Below, piece by piece: positions 51,310 through 63,972 of a stretch of DNA of 64,000 nucleotides; position 1 is the first letter of the stretch, and every line of letters starts with the position of its first letter. The translations under genes and the position numbers were made by a program. The notes below the pieces were generated by a model that did no database searches, was not told the origin of the DNA, and worked only from the letters and a program-made list of their open reading frames with translations. Source of the DNA: Mytilus edulis (taxonomy: Eukaryota; Mollusca; Bivalvia; Mytilida; Mytilidae); contig NC_092350.1 in NCBI RefSeq assembly GCF_963676685.1, positions 70,496,502 to 70,560,501 on the forward strand, in the 5' to 3' direction.

Positions 51310-52480
51310 CATTCTTACTTTCGACAGCCTTTGATATCTTTTTGCAAATTTCACCACACTATTTGTTTAAATATCAAGAACATTTAATCGTAACGTCGGA
51401 AAAAAGCGTTTTTTTTATCAGGTAAAAAACCCACATTAATTGCTATAACAAATGACGAAATATTTTAACTTGGACCAAATGACAACCGCTTAAAAAAACG
51501 ACTGTATCACGAACAATGAGGCAAATTATGTCATTACGTACTTTTATAAAAAGTTATTTTTTTATTTCACTTTATTGACATTTTTTTGATATATCTCACT
51601 TTCAGTCGTTGGGTTAGCAAAAAACATCGATGGACATTTTTCTTATTCCAGCTTAATATGCAGCCGCCGAGCCAAATGAAAATTGACAAAATAACGACTT
51701 TAATGACACAAAGAAGTTGAATGGTTCGACACATGTCATTGTTCCCGCCAAATTTCAGGAAGATCAGATATGAAGAAATAGAATCTCGCTACATACAGAT
51801 GTACACAACATAACCATAATAACAGTTAAAAAAGTGGTTCAAAAATGTAACGTTGGACATCCGTTTTTTTTCACTTAGCTTTGTTGTTCCAATCCTTACA
51901 TTTACCAGATATTACTATGCATATGACTAAGAGCTATAGAACGTAATTGAACGCATATACTGAATTTGTTTTTATAGTGGTTAGATTGTGTTTGCTAATA
52001 TTTTTTCTTTGTTTTAGCGGAGGAAATTTCGAAGATTCTCTTTTAAATTCTATGGGTTGTAGGAACAGCGTGCGTAACGTAAATTACATTTGCTAGAATG
52101 TCCTCTACCGGTCTCGGAGCTACCGGTATGAACGTATTTATTCAATGAGTTTCTGAAAGCGACAAGCAAAAATACAAAAAAAAAACAGTTTCTATAATCA
52201 ATTCAGTGTCATCTTTCATTTGTTTAAAAAAATAAAAAAAAAAAAAATTGGCAAAAAAAGGGGGGTGCAGTTTTTCCTGCCTCCCCTAATTTTGAGAGCT
52301 ATTATTGCATCTTTCTTAACAAGAATTTCATCCGATAAGAAATGTCGTTGTATTACTTCACAGTTGGAAGCCTCATATCTCGAAGACTATTTATTATAAT
52401 TGTTATATCTCTCAATCCATGTGTATGAACGGTCAAGGTCAACCATATGGTTTTCTAGCTGTCTAAACGGTGTTTGTAAT
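51310..52480. other. Non-coding stretch
   Basis: No gene seen; an A-rich run at 52220-52260. The start of the putative tyrosine-motif gene may lie at the right end. Confidence 0.3.
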
Positions 52481-52564
52481 TTATAGCGTGTGTCTCCCGC
52501 CAAAATACAGCACACGGTTTGTTTGTGAAACCTTTACACAGCTAGTTTACTCTTGGAATACTTA

Positions 52565-54195
52565 ATGAAGGTACGTATATACTATTTTCAACATTCAAAT
52601 TCATGAAGATAGCATTTTAATATTTTTTTGTTAACCCTTAAATATTCTCATAGATATTTTTTAAAACTTCAATAAGTATTAATTGAGATTAATTGAATAA
52701 ATGAATAAGTAAAAATAATTTTATATCCGTGTGTCTTGTCAAGAACAACAAAAATACTAATATAACATGTATTATCATCATGATCATGATAATACAATTT
52801 CTGATAATAATAATAAAATAGACGATGATGATTATGGTGTGAATAAAAACATGCTGAAAGTATTTTAGTTTTATAGCATACATGTACATGCAGTGCATAA
52901 CTTCATACTTATATAACGGAAGTATCAAATTATATGATCAACTGATTATTTTGATTCTTCCGTTTCTGCCTTAGAGCAGACATTTATTAATGTTCTTCCT
53001 TTTTTTTATTAATATATATATATATATATATATTTTTTTTTTCATGGCCAAAAGTTTTATTCATATAAACAAAAATAATCAAATATATATAATTATATAT
53101 AAGTTAAAAAATTAACTGGTGGGAGGTTCGTGTTGCTCAGTCTTTCTGGTTGTGTTCTGTTGTTTGTCTGTTTTTCTTTATAGCCATGTCATTGTCAGTG
53201 TATTTGTCAACCTACGAGTTTGAATGTCCATTTGGAATCTTTCGCTTCTCTTTAAAATGTCTTTTTGGACTAAAATTACTAAACATAGTTGACAGTTTCG
53301 TATTATGTCAACGAAAACTAAGATATTACTTTCTGTATGATAAAGTCAAGAATTAAGGAAATTCAAAATGAAATGCGAACCTTTTATCAGTTAAAAGATG
53401 TGTCATTTATATTGGATTTGTTACACCAGTTCAGGGTCCAAAAGGGGGGGATAGGGGTTCGGAACCCCTGGTTTAGGACGATCCATGCATTTATATGGGA
53501 ACTTTTATTTGGAACCCTTGCCCCTTTTTCCTGGGTTGGAACCCCCTTCGAAAATCCCCCCATGTTTACATAATTTAGAAAGGGCGAAGTCGAAATGATG
53601 ATTAACTGGTTTAATTATTGTATTATAGTTAAGATATTTTGAGAATTAAACATTTATTTTTATAAAGACACATTGTGAATAAAAGAAACACTTACCGTTT
53701 TGACTAGTTCCATCTCCATAATTGAACTTCTGTCATAATTATGTAAAGTCTTCCCAAAGTATCACAAAAAGATGTAAGACTTGCTTGTAAAGATGTCACC
53801 ACACTGGTTGATAGATATTTGCATTGTTGTTGTTGTTGGGTTTTTTAATTCCACAACACAGTATATTCCAAAAATTGTGTATAATTAACTAACACGGTTT
53901 CACAAGTATCCATTATTTTAAATTTGTAATTTGTTGATACGAAACAAATATTCAGTATGCATGATATATAAATGTTTTAAGATTATCATATGGCGTGTTA
54001 ACATTTTTATATTCTGTTACTATATTTCCAAACGTATTTCAAACATTTAAAGTAGAACGGAAGTAGAGTAAGTTTGAAAATTTTGAAAATAAGCGCCGCA
54101 TACTCATTGGTTCAAAATTCAAATTCGATTCCAGGTCATGGAAGGCAATATTGAGAATGTATATTACGAAGACGTTTCAAAGAAAATTGATAAAG
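52565..54195 (+). CDS. Putative micro-gene, exons 1 (52565-52570) and 2 (54135-54195)
   Basis: Exon 1 would contribute ATGAAG before a consensus donor GTACGT at 52571. Exon 2 follows acceptor GATTCCAG and reads in phase GTC ATG GAA..., giving (MKV)MEGNIENVYYEDVSKKIDK, and ends AAAG before donor GTGAGT. The inner ATG (54138) has G at -3 and +4, so either start could serve. VYYEDV matches the ITIM-like pattern V-x-Y-x-x-V. The product may be a free micropeptide that binds SH2 domains, or the cytoplasmic tail of a receptor whose other exons I missed. Confidence 0.4.
52990..53035. repeat. (TA)n microsatellite
   Basis: A run of about 14 TA units at 53013-53033 lies between T-rich tracts. Confidence 0.9.
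53119..53270 (+). repeat. Retroelement 3'-region fragment (copy 4, plus sense)
   Basis: GGAGGTTCGTGTTGCTCAGT, ATAGCCATGTCATTGTCAGT and TTTGAATGTCCATTTGGAAT correspond in order to the 3' region of the copies at 9895 and 32990, in the opposite orientation and strongly diverged. Confidence 0.55.
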
Positions 54196-54341
54196 GTGAG
54201 TACAAATATTGTATACATATTTTTCTTGTAATAGAAGAAAAGGTTAATAGTCAGAAACGTAACTTTGTTAGACGTACGTGTACAACTATTTTGTATAATT
54301 GAGAATGGTCGTAACCAGCCTTCCCAGAGATGGTGTCATGT

Positions 54342-54466
54342 TAGTCCAAATAATTATGACGTCTGCCCCGGTCTGGCAAGGCTATTTTTTTCATGCAGGT
54401 ACAAGGACGGCGTCCCAGAAAAAAAATTCAAAATAGCCTTGCCAGACGTCATAATTATTTGGACTA
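54342..54466. mobile_element. 125-bp MULE-like MITE with perfect 9-bp target duplication
   Basis: The inverted repeat TAGTCCAAATAATTATGACG (plus TCTG, 24 bp) is perfect at both ends. Inner arms CTGGCAAGGCTATTTT and AAAATAGCCTTGCCAG are also complementary, so the unit is largely a hairpin. GTGTCATGT flanks both sides exactly (54333-54341 and 54467-54475). A 9-bp duplication points to the Mutator (MULE) or a similar superfamily. The perfect ends and duplication indicate a recent insertion, 147 bp inside the putative micro-gene's intron 2. Confidence 0.9.
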
Positions 54467-54479
54467 GTGTCATGTTGTA

Positions 54480-55730
54480 GCGGAAGGAACTTTCACTAAA
54501 ACATTTCGACAGATGTTTTCAGTTTAAAGTACTGTTTTTTCAACTAGTGATTCTTGTGCATCACTTATCTTTCTGAAAAACCTAACAGATTGGGTTATCT
54601 CACCAAAGATCAATGTACTCGTGTAAAATCCAATTTGATAAGGTTTTTTTTTTTATAAGAAGTGTTATTTATGTCTACATAATTCATATGCCCCATGCTT
54701 TTTTGAAATTATAAATACAAAACTTATCTGGTGTATGGCAAAAAGACAGCGAGCAAAGACTAGAAGACAAACTCCAAAACGCATTGTGTCTGCAATTTGC
54801 CAGATACGTTTGTCGATTGTTGACAGGGGCTGCTATATAATTTTGCTGCTGCTATGTCTAAGCAATCTACACTTATTAAGGCACTTGTGAATATAGCAAA
54901 TTTAATATTTTTCATGAATCACGAGATTATTATATGTATCTTTTGTTTTTTCGTTATGTCAGAAAAAATAGAGTGTCGTATTTAATGTACACACTATTTA
55001 GTTGTAATACTAGCGTCAATGATAAACGAAACTAGTATTTGCATGTTATCAAGAATATGAGGGCTCAAGAATTATGTATTGAATATATATCACAGCACAT
55101 AGCATAAATGATAAACTATAATAGCATTAAGTTGTTATTATAATTTTTTATAGTATTGAAACAAATACTTGACATGTACACTATTTGATTATTGATAAGG
55201 TCAATCTCTTGAGAATTTTTGCTTGTCTGATTTACCAATCCTTATCATTTTGTTTGCATTCAAATTATAATAATTAGCCAAGAAATCCTCCGGCATACTG
55301 GAAAAAAATGATATGGACTTGAGCTCTTAAAATGGACTGCTGCACTGATGTTCTATGAAGAATTTTTTTATCGCATTCATACGACCGCAAAAAAAAATAC
55401 GTTCGTATATATTCCTATCACGTCGTCGTCCGAAGACAAAGGGTACAAAAATATTTTTATTTTGGGGGTAGGGGGTCAAATTTTTCCCTCCGGAAATTTA
55501 AGCAATTATTGATTCCCACCCCCTTTTCCCCCCAAAAAAATAAAACCGGGGGTCACAATTTATTTTGCTTATTCTTTTTATATAGTCTTAAAACTGATTA
55601 CTAAGTATTGCAAACAGCAAGTATATTGCACAACAGTAAGACATCTTCAATTGAATATACATTCAAATCTTATAACCAATTTCAATACATTTATAAACCC
55701 GGAAAATCCGTGTGTGAGGAACTTATATAG
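54480..55730. other. Intron-like sequence with one element end
   Basis: Mostly unstructured. At 55372-55440 CATACGACCGCAAAAAAAAA with ACGTCGTCGTCCG is a reverse-complement end fragment of the repeat at 14638-16609. Confidence 0.45.
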
Positions 55731-55734
55731 ATAT

Positions 55735-55960
55735 AAGAAGATGTGGTATGAGTGCAAATGAGACAGCTCTCCATCCAAGTCACAATTTGTGAAAAAGTAA
55801 ACTATTAGAGGTCAAAGTACGGCCTTCAAGACGGAGCATTGGCCCACACCAAACAGGAAGCTATAAAGGACCCCAAAATATGAAACAGGAAAACCGACGG
55901 TCTTATCTATATAAAAATCGAGAAACACTGAACAACAGGTTCCGGACTAAAACTTCTAAA
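55735..55960 (-). repeat. Common mussel repeat (GAAGATGTGGTATGAGTGCA)
   Basis: GTGCAAATGAGACAGCTCTC, GGTCAAAGTACGGCCTTCAA and CACACCAAACAGGAAGCTAT in order are a frequent Mytilus repeat, as I know it. Confidence 0.6.
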
Positions 55961-56030
55961 TCAATTTTTCTACGGAGTAGTTACTTGAACGTTTTATTGC
56001 ACATCATTATCACTATATTGAACTCGATAG

Positions 56031-56159
56031 GTTAAACTGTTTCGCGATGCCGAATTTGCGTTCGAGCTTGCAACAAGTGTTGCGGAAGCAAGACACGACT
56101 ACGATCCATCAGTTGTCGTTTTCGTCCTTGATATCTTCGATGACGTAAACATAGATTGA
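56031..56159 (+). CDS. Orphan coding-like exon fragment
   Basis: After acceptor-like ACTCGATAG one frame reads VKLFRDAEFAFELATSVAEA then RHDYDPSVVVFVLDIFDDVN and ID, stop. The composition is protein-like and GC-richer than its surroundings, but there is no ATG and no partner exon. In the phase left by exon 2 of the micro-gene it would stop at once, so it does not belong there. It may be a gene relic. Confidence 0.25.
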   Translation, partial: VKLFRDAEFAFELATSVAEARHDYDPSVVVFVLDIFDDVNID

Positions 56160-56518
56160 GTCTATCGTTTAAAAAAAAGCGTCTTCGAAATCGACATGAA
56201 ACTTTTCGACATTGCACTAATGTTTGTATGTGATAAAAAGATAGAGCAAAATTCATTTTTTTTTACTCTGACATGTTTTAATTTTTACCTATTTTACTGA
56301 AATATTTTTGGTGATGTAAGGTTCTGACAATGATATGTATCATGGAAGTATTATTTAAGCTAACTGGAATTGTTATTTTTCAAAGTTTCATTAGTGGATG
56401 TTTAAACGAAATATGTTTAAATACGTTCATCCCATAATCATTACTAAAGGCACGTAGTCACTATCAATTTTTCTTTCTCTAAGAATACTTGGTCAAAGTT
56501 TTTGAATGATTTGTTCTA

Positions 56519-56707
56519 ATGACAACTGTAAAAATTCTTTGGACAAAAACTTTCACGGACTTTAATGGAATAGAATCTCATTCGAATTTTCTTGAAACTT
56601 TGTTGTATTTTGACGGGAATAAGCCCATCCTAGTGTTGTTCAGAAATGATCAATATTTTGTTCACAAAACAAAAGTACATCGCAAATTTATCGGAAATGC
56701 AGAATGA
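56519..56707 (+). CDS. 62-residue ORF followed by a polyadenylation signal
   Basis: MTTVKILWTKTFTDFNGIES continues through FLETLLYFDGNKPILVLF to KFIGNAE and stop. AATAAA lies about 35 bp after the stop (near 56743). The protein is not recognised, with no signal peptide or membrane segment. Chance cannot be excluded. Confidence 0.22.
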   Translation: MTTVKILWTKTFTDFNGIESHSNFLETLLYFDGNKPILVLFRNDQYFVHKTKVHRKFIGNAE

Positions 56708-56759
56708 GTTCCAGTTAGAGTAAAAAGAAATTAATGTGGTGAAATAAATCGATATAATA

Positions 56760-59680
56760 TTATGAATATGAATTTGTTGAATTTATTTTTATCAATGGTT
56801 CGATCTGTCGAAATTCATCATGTTCATGCAGATTGAATGTCGCTTTGTCAATTTCAAAATAATTCCTTTTAATTCGACCTCGGAGATCTTCACTATGAAG
56901 TTTTTAAAGGATTCTGTTCGGTACTACTATTCCTTCTTCTAGATCTTAGGAGCCTGTTTCTACCTCCCTTTTGCATTACTAATTTACGATTATTAATTCA
57001 CGAAATGATAATACACAGTGAAAAGTTTATTAGAGCCATATGTATTTTGATAGTGACAACAGCTGACTTTGACCAAGTTTTCTTGTTCAAATTTTCTTTT
57101 TCAAAGTGTTCATAGTTTTCTTTGACCGAGTTTTTGATGGAAGACTTCGATAGTCACAACAGGGTTGCAGTAAAAAAAATTGTGTTTTTTTTTTATCTTG
57201 GTTTCATTTGGTATTTTTTTTTCAAATTGAAACGACTTATTTTAGGGTTAAAAGGTTTATGCACATATAACTTTGTCAAACCATCATAGAAATTTATGAC
57301 CGAACTTTGACAGAAGTTTGCTTATATTTAAAAGACAGTATCCAGAGCAAAATTTTTAAGACATTTTCCCCTTTCAATAATCATGGACTAAAATCATTGG
57401 AAGTAAACATTTAGGGAAATAATTTGGTTAATTTTTTTTTCTCACATCAATGATTTTTCAAACCTTCTTAGAATGTTATGAAGCTTGGACAGATACTATT
57501 GTATAATTAAGAGTCAATATCTGAAGCAAATTTCGAAATTATCTTTTTTTCATTTACCGGTTATTCACTGTTTCTACAAGCTGCCATATTATACATTTAC
57601 TCAATCTACAGCAAATCTATTTTTTGGTATGATCTGTTAAGAAAATATACAGCTCATTTAATATTTATATATTTGCCAAAAAGTTGCTCCCCAACTTGAT
57701 TGAAATAGCGTCAAATGGAAGTACACATTTGTTTTCAACTCTTTAATATTGACCAAACACAAGCAATAAAACCACGTGTCTCAGATTTTTGAAATATTGA
57801 TTTAATTGCTGGATGCCAAACTTCATAATGTGCACCTTTCATCTTTTTCGAGACAAATAAATTCCTTTTAAAACACATCCAATAACTGGAACACGCTGTT
57901 ACTGAAAATGCTTACTTTTACTACATAAAGCAAAGCCAAACCTTTGGGGGTACCCATGAAGGTTCTATTTTTATTTTTTGTTCACTCATGTTACTTTTGT
58001 TAACTTACTGAAAAACTAAAGATAAATGCAAAATATTTATAAATATTCCTCTGGGAACACCCCAAACGCATCCTCATACATTTATCTTATCATGGTAGTC
58101 TTATCAATAGAACTACACAATACGTGAACACAACAGGGGTCGAGTTTAAGTGACCAACTGCATGCAATTAATATTTAACATCATTCTCAATATGAAATAA
58201 TAATTATCATTCGTATTAACATTTAAGGCACATGTATCACAGTACAAAGGCAACCATGGCAACTACATTTGATCTAAATTTCATTTTCAGCTGTTTTTGT
58301 TACTTCTTGGTATTTCTAAATATCCACAGAAGAAAAAAAATATTTACATATCTTGCACTTATAATGAGTTTTGATGATAATTAGTTTTATTAACAAATAC
58401 ACGTGTCTGACTGATGCAAGATAAGAACACGTGGGCAGTACATTGTGGTTAATCAATATAATCATTTGATAGCTTTATAACCACTGACACTTTTGAGATC
58501 ATTAATAGTAGGTTTATCCTGGTGGGCGGAGTTTTGGCCATCAGTAGCAACTGACTTACAGCAAGGTCAATAATGATATAACATCTCCCGCCAGTTTTGA
58601 TTTTTGATGCATAGGGTGTGCATTTCCCTAATATATTTAGAATTGCTGAAATGGAATGCTTTCTTACTGGTCCAAACCTAATTGATATATGATTATTAAA
58701 AGGCCAATCCTGAAGTATCCCCATGGTACATGTGTGAATTATATTGAAGTTAATGGGGTACAAGTAGGAAAATCCTTATTTAATCAATTGTGACACATTC
58801 ATTGTTATCATGAAAATGAAGTTTTAAATGAAATTAGCTCCTAGATGAGTCCCCTATAATCCTGATTTGCACACATGTTGTTCCTTGGCCAGTTATCTTC
58901 AAAAGATTGTCTCAGTTTTCCAAAAACATCAATGGAACAAATTGTATACCTAATTAAATTTAGAGATCTCTTATGAATTGGGGGTTGCAAACTTGGTTGA
59001 AGGTTAATGAGAGAATGAAATACAATAGAAAAAGTCTGAGACTTTCTTTTGGCGGTCAAACTGTGTTGTACAAGAATCTATATTTTGGTTTGGTCTGACT
59101 AACAAAGAAGCTTATTTCATTCCAGTGTGAACCTCCCAATATAGCAACTAATTACATAATAACTAATTATGTAAAATAATGTCATATAATTGTAATTGTC
59201 ACCATCTGAAAGATTATTTTTTCCCATTCTTTTGGTACTTTATTTATAAAATTGAAAACTGGGTTAAAGAAATTACATCAGTTTAAAGTTGTCTGATTGG
59301 GGGTGAAAAAATCTTTGTATTGTGGGGGTGAAAAAATCTTTGTCTTGTGCTACCTTAAAAAGAAACATGTTGTACTGTGAAATAATCAAGGACACAGACA
59401 CTTCAAACAAAATTAATGTACATGTAGAAGGAAACAAGATATTTTCATGCTACCTATTGTCCTCTCCAAAAATAAAACGGAAATTTCGTATTAAATAAGT
59501 TAAATCAAGGTGATTTGTCTAGAATAATTAGGGTTGTGAATTTCGCTGTCAGCTTGCCTTCGAAAGAACATTTGTCAGAGACTTTTAAAGCTATTCTCAC
59601 ACTTAATATTTATCAATAAATATATGTTTTCACTTTAGATTTTTTCCTCTACAGTTTTTTTCTCTAATATTTTCTTTATT
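56760..59680. other. Non-coding stretch
   Basis: No exon with convincing splice sites was found. Some T-rich tracts and short minus-strand frames around 58449-59059 show no recognisable protein. Confidence 0.3.
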
Positions 59681-59689
59681 TACCTGCAG

Positions 59690-59872
59690 TGGCGGTTCGT
59701 CCAGAAATTTTCATGAAAGGGATTTTTCTTTTGGGGGGGAGGGGGGAACTGACTGACGCAAAGGAAAGGAGACCCGCTCCAGTTAGGCCTCAGTGATTCC
59801 CTATATCAACAACAAAAAATACAAAGGGGGGTTCCGGGCACCTTGCCCCCTCTAAATCCGCCTCTGACCTGC
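59690..59872. mobile_element. Worn copy of the CAGTGGCGGATCC MITE
   Basis: GCAGTGGCGGTTCGTCCAG at the left and TAAATCCGCCTCTGAC at the right are diverged forms of the inverted ends, with a GGGGGGGAGGGGGGAAC interior. Confidence 0.6.
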
Positions 59873-61310
59873 ATAGTTGTATAAATTAATTTTGATTGCG
59901 ACTTTATAAGATACGACCAAGTGGTCAGAGATTAAAAGCTGGGCAAATGGTATCAACAGGTGATTGAAGGATTAGCTTCCCCAAAATGCTGGTTTATACA
60001 TGTATATATAAAGTATTTACCTTTACTTTTACGTATTTTACTGAAAAAAAATGTTTTGTTTGGCAGTCAGCATTGTCCTTTTGCATTGAAAAGTAGAATT
60101 TTAAACATTAATTTCATGATTATTAACAACAATGTATATATACCGATTGATTCCAGGAAACAAAACTAAAATTAATTGTTAATAAAAGTTGGGAAATTTG
60201 CAGTAAAAACTTAAATTATTTTTTCTTCTGATAAACATCTTTTTGTATAAAAGATATCAATTTAAGAATAAATAATTTTGAGAATCATTTTTTTTAACTA
60301 GGATATCAGAATATTGGTTTGACAGTAAAGTATGCTACCAAAAATTGATGCACGGTGTCACATTAGCGATTAGAGCTTGATTTTGTTGAAACATCATAAT
60401 CTTTATATGGCTCTTAAAAATGCACAACGAATACTTGCATGGCGCTTGCATTTATTATGTTTTTTTCACGCAAAATGTGTATCCTGAAACATGAATTAAT
60501 ATGAAAATAAAGAGATGTTTATTGTAGTTTATTTGCATCCTATATAAGTTATTTGTCTCTGTGACTCGTATAATCAAAGTACTGAAGTACTTAACATCGG
60601 ATGACTGCAAGTTCTCGTGGATGGTCAAAAGCACCTGTCACAGAAAAAAATCACATCTCTATACCTGATACTGAGGTTAATGTACAGATATATTTTTTTT
60701 CTGAGACAAGTTCGTGCGTGGATGATGAATAAATGACAGGAAATTCAACATCACCGTAATAACTATTATATTGTAGTGATACAAATAAGTATACACTGGT
60801 TTGTTGTTATATCTTATATTAATATAACAGTTACATGTATATATAATTTTCATCCATTTGTATATTATTATATTCTACTATTCTAAAAATAGTGCAGTGC
60901 AAGTGTATGGTGGACACTCTTCTGTAAAAATCGATTTTTCTATAAGATTGGATACGAGTTGGCATTCATATCTTCCCGCAAAAACAATCTTCCATGCAGA
61001 GTAACCGGTCATTGCCGGGATTGTGGCAAAATGTTCTTAAGATATTCTTCCGCATGCTTTTAGCATAGATATTATCAATGCTTTTTTACTTTACATTTTT
61101 TACTTTACATTACAAGGAATGTTTTTTTGCACTCGTTTATGTGAGCGTATTTATCATGTTTATAGATCGGTTACAAACCCATAACGAAAGTAATGTAATG
61201 GAAATCTAGGCAATAGCAATACATCGGAATGCTCTCATGGTCATCGCGATGTAAAAATATGTTCCATACATTGCATGTAGTTTTTTTTAAATTGATATAT
61301 TGTATTTCAG

Positions 61311-61375
61311 GTTACCAAGATGATGTGGATGAGAAGACTGACCAGATGACCAATCTATACGAACTCAAAATATAG
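61311..61375 (+). CDS. Putative micro-gene, exon 3 with stop codon
   Basis: After acceptor TATTGTATTTCAG the exon completes Gly20 and encodes YQDDVDEKTDQMTNLYELKI then TAG, in phase with exon 2. Immediately after the stop comes GTAATC, so the stop may be the last codon of the exon, followed by a 3' UTR exon; an acceptor TTTCTTTCTTTTTCAG at 63973-63988 is a good partner. The total is 40 residues from the inner ATG. Tyr36 in NLYELKI is a second possible phosphorylation site. Confidence 0.4.
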
Positions 61376-61854
61376 GTAATCCTTATTACTCATTTTCAAA
61401 AGGAAAACAAACAGAAAACATTACAACATTAGTAACTACAATCATGGTGCAACTATATTTGTTGAATATTTGTATATCTATATTTTGAGGCCTTTTTTTC
61501 TTGTTTGTTTTTTATTTACCTGGCAGCTCTTAAATATTATTTTCTTTAAATAGTAACTCTTTTGTTCATATCTTCTGTTTTCTAAAAACATAACAGTCAG
61601 ATACTATATATGTTTACAAAACTGATCATCGTACATCAGACCACAACAACGAAGACCCGACCCCTACGAGAAATACATGTACACAGACAAAAAGCAGAAC
61701 ATAACACATACTATTAGTCTAGATAGACGGCTTTGCTACCGGCAGTACATTTTGTAAACTAGTGTTGCGTGTGCACAAACATTCTGCTTTACTCGTCTAG
61801 TATCTTTGCAGAGACACTAGTAAGGTGTTTTAATCAAAGAATATATTTCTATAC

Positions 61855-63620
61855 AGACAAAGGTGCTTGTGGTTCATTACTGTATCTTAAGGTGAATGAC
61901 CGTCTTGATCTCATTGCTTGTGGAGGGTGTTTGCCAATATCTCAGGATATGTGTCTGTCAAGATCGGGATGCTTGTGGTGTATGAATATATCTCAAGTAA
62001 GTTACCGTCAAGTTCTCGATGATTGTGGTGTATGAACATCTTTATGTTGAGTGACTGTCAAGGTATCGGTGCTTGTGGTGTAAGAACACGTCTCAATATA
62101 AGTGACTGTTAAGTTCTCGGTGCTTCTTTTATTTTACTCTTTCTCCAGACAAGTGACTGTTAAGTTCTCGGTGCTTCTGTTATTTTACTCTTTCTCCAGA
62201 CAAGTGACTGTTAAGTTCTCGATGCTTCTGTTGTTTTACTGTTTCTCCAGACAAGTGACTGTTAAGTTATCGATGCTTCTGTTGTTTTACTGTTTCTCTA
62301 GACATATGACTGTTAAGATTGTGCTGCTTCTGTTGTTTAACTGTTTCTCCAAACGAGTGGCTGTCAAGATCTTGGTGCTTCTGTTGTTTGACTGTTTCTC
62401 CAGACGAGTGACTGTCAAGATCTTGTTGCTTCTGTTGTTTTACTGTTTCTCCAGACGAGTGACTGCCAAAATCTTGATGCTTCTGTTGTTTGACTGTTTC
62501 TCCAGACGAGTGATTGTCAAGATCTTGGTGCTCCTGTTGTTTTATTGTTTCTCCAGACGAGTGATTGTCAAGATCTTGGTGCTCCTGTTGTTTTACTGTT
62601 TCTTAAGATGCGTGACTGTCAAGATCTTGGTGCTTCTGTTGTTTTACTGTTTCTCCAGACAAGTGACTGTAAATATCTTGGTGCTTCTGTTATTTTACTG
62701 TTTCTCAAGATGAGTGACTGTAGAGATTGCAGTGTTTGTGCTGCTTCATCATTTTTTATTGTTTACCATAATAAGTGACTGTGAGATCTCATTGCTTGTT
62801 TTGTTGTAATGCAAATCCTGCTGAGTGACTATTAAAAGATCTCTGTTTTTGTGTTGCTTTACTGTTTCTCAAGTTCAGTGACTGCGAGATCTCGGTGCTT
62901 GTAATTCTTTTCTGTATCCGAAGATGAATGACTGTCAATATTTCGGTGTTGTTTTACTTTACTGTATCTCTTGATGAGTGACTGTGAGATATCGGTGCAT
63001 TGATTCATTATTGTATCTGTAGCTGAGTGACTGACATGATCTCAGTGCTAGTGTTGCTTAACTGTAGATTTAGATGAGTGACTGTCAAGATCTTAGTGCT
63101 TGTGTTGCTTTATCATTTCTCTTGATCAATGACTGAGAAATTTAGGTACTTGTGAGTCATTATTGTATCTCAAGATGAGTGATAGATAATATTTGTACTT
63201 GCTTGTGGTGCATTACTGTATCTCAAAATGAGTGACTGTGAGATATCGATGATTATGTTGCTTTATTGTTTTCATGATGATTGACTGTAATATCTCAGTG
63301 CTTGTGATTCATTACTGTATCTCGAGATGAGTGATTGTCAAGATCACTTGGTGCTTATGGTGCATTACTGTATCTCAATATCAGTGTCTTTCAGGATTTT
63401 GTTGATGTGGTGTATTACATTACCTCAAGACGAGTATCAGTCTATACATCGGTGCTTGGGTTGCTTTTATGTATCTTAAAATATTTGACTGTCAAGATCT
63501 CGTGTTTATGATGACCTTATGTATCTTCAAATCAGTGGCTGTCAAAGTACCGGTGTATGTGACGCATTACATAATCTCAAGAAGGTTGACTTTATAATAA
63601 GATCGCTTATGTTTCTTGTT
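61855..63620. repeat. ~1.7 kb minisatellite of 51-bp units with diverged edges
   Basis: The unit is GTGACTGTCAAGATCTTGGT followed by GCTTCTGTTGTTTTACTGTT and TCTCCAGACGA. In the centre (62102-62713) about twelve units are near-identical and exactly 51 bp, so one frame stays open for 203 codons as a hydrophobic 17-residue repeat (VTVKILVLLLFYCFSRR). Toward both ends units drift in length and sequence and the frame closes. There is no plausible start context, and codon changes look neutral. I treat it as satellite DNA inside the last intron of the putative micro-gene. Confidence 0.88.
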
Positions 63621-63972
63621 ATGAACTAAAGAGTCCTGTATCTTGATTTAAATGGTGGGTGACGTGAAATTTTGTTTTCTACCGACCCGAGTTTATATTC
63701 CTGCTTAAAACCGATAACCTCGTCAGTGTTTCCTGTAATTTCTATTGATTTTTATTGTGTGTAGATTTTGGTGTTAAGTGCAAATATTTGGAAGTTTATA
63801 TATTCTGAACTCATTTGCTCAGAAATCAATTCGAACGATATTAACTATACATTCTTTTGTTGAACAGGTGTTTTGACATGCAGGATGTGGTTAGGTTGAT
63901 TATACTTCACTCCTCCTTTTATTCATACTTAATGTATCAAAGAAACTTTAAAATAGGGTTTTGAAGTTTTAT

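Noticed and set aside
50265..51425. Several overlapping frames of 68-142 codons rich in VPSLSTIC/CQQSVSNL
   Set aside because: All are phase-shifted readings of one 35-bp minisatellite, not genes.
58449..59059. Two minus-strand frames of 104 and 72 codons
   Set aside because: No recognisable family, splice signals or polyadenylation signal; composition looks like chance AT-rich sequence.
62102..62713. 203-codon open frame as a membrane protein gene
   Set aside because: It is exactly the homogeneous core of a 51-bp tandem array; the frame is open because the unit length is a multiple of three, and it closes where units diverge.
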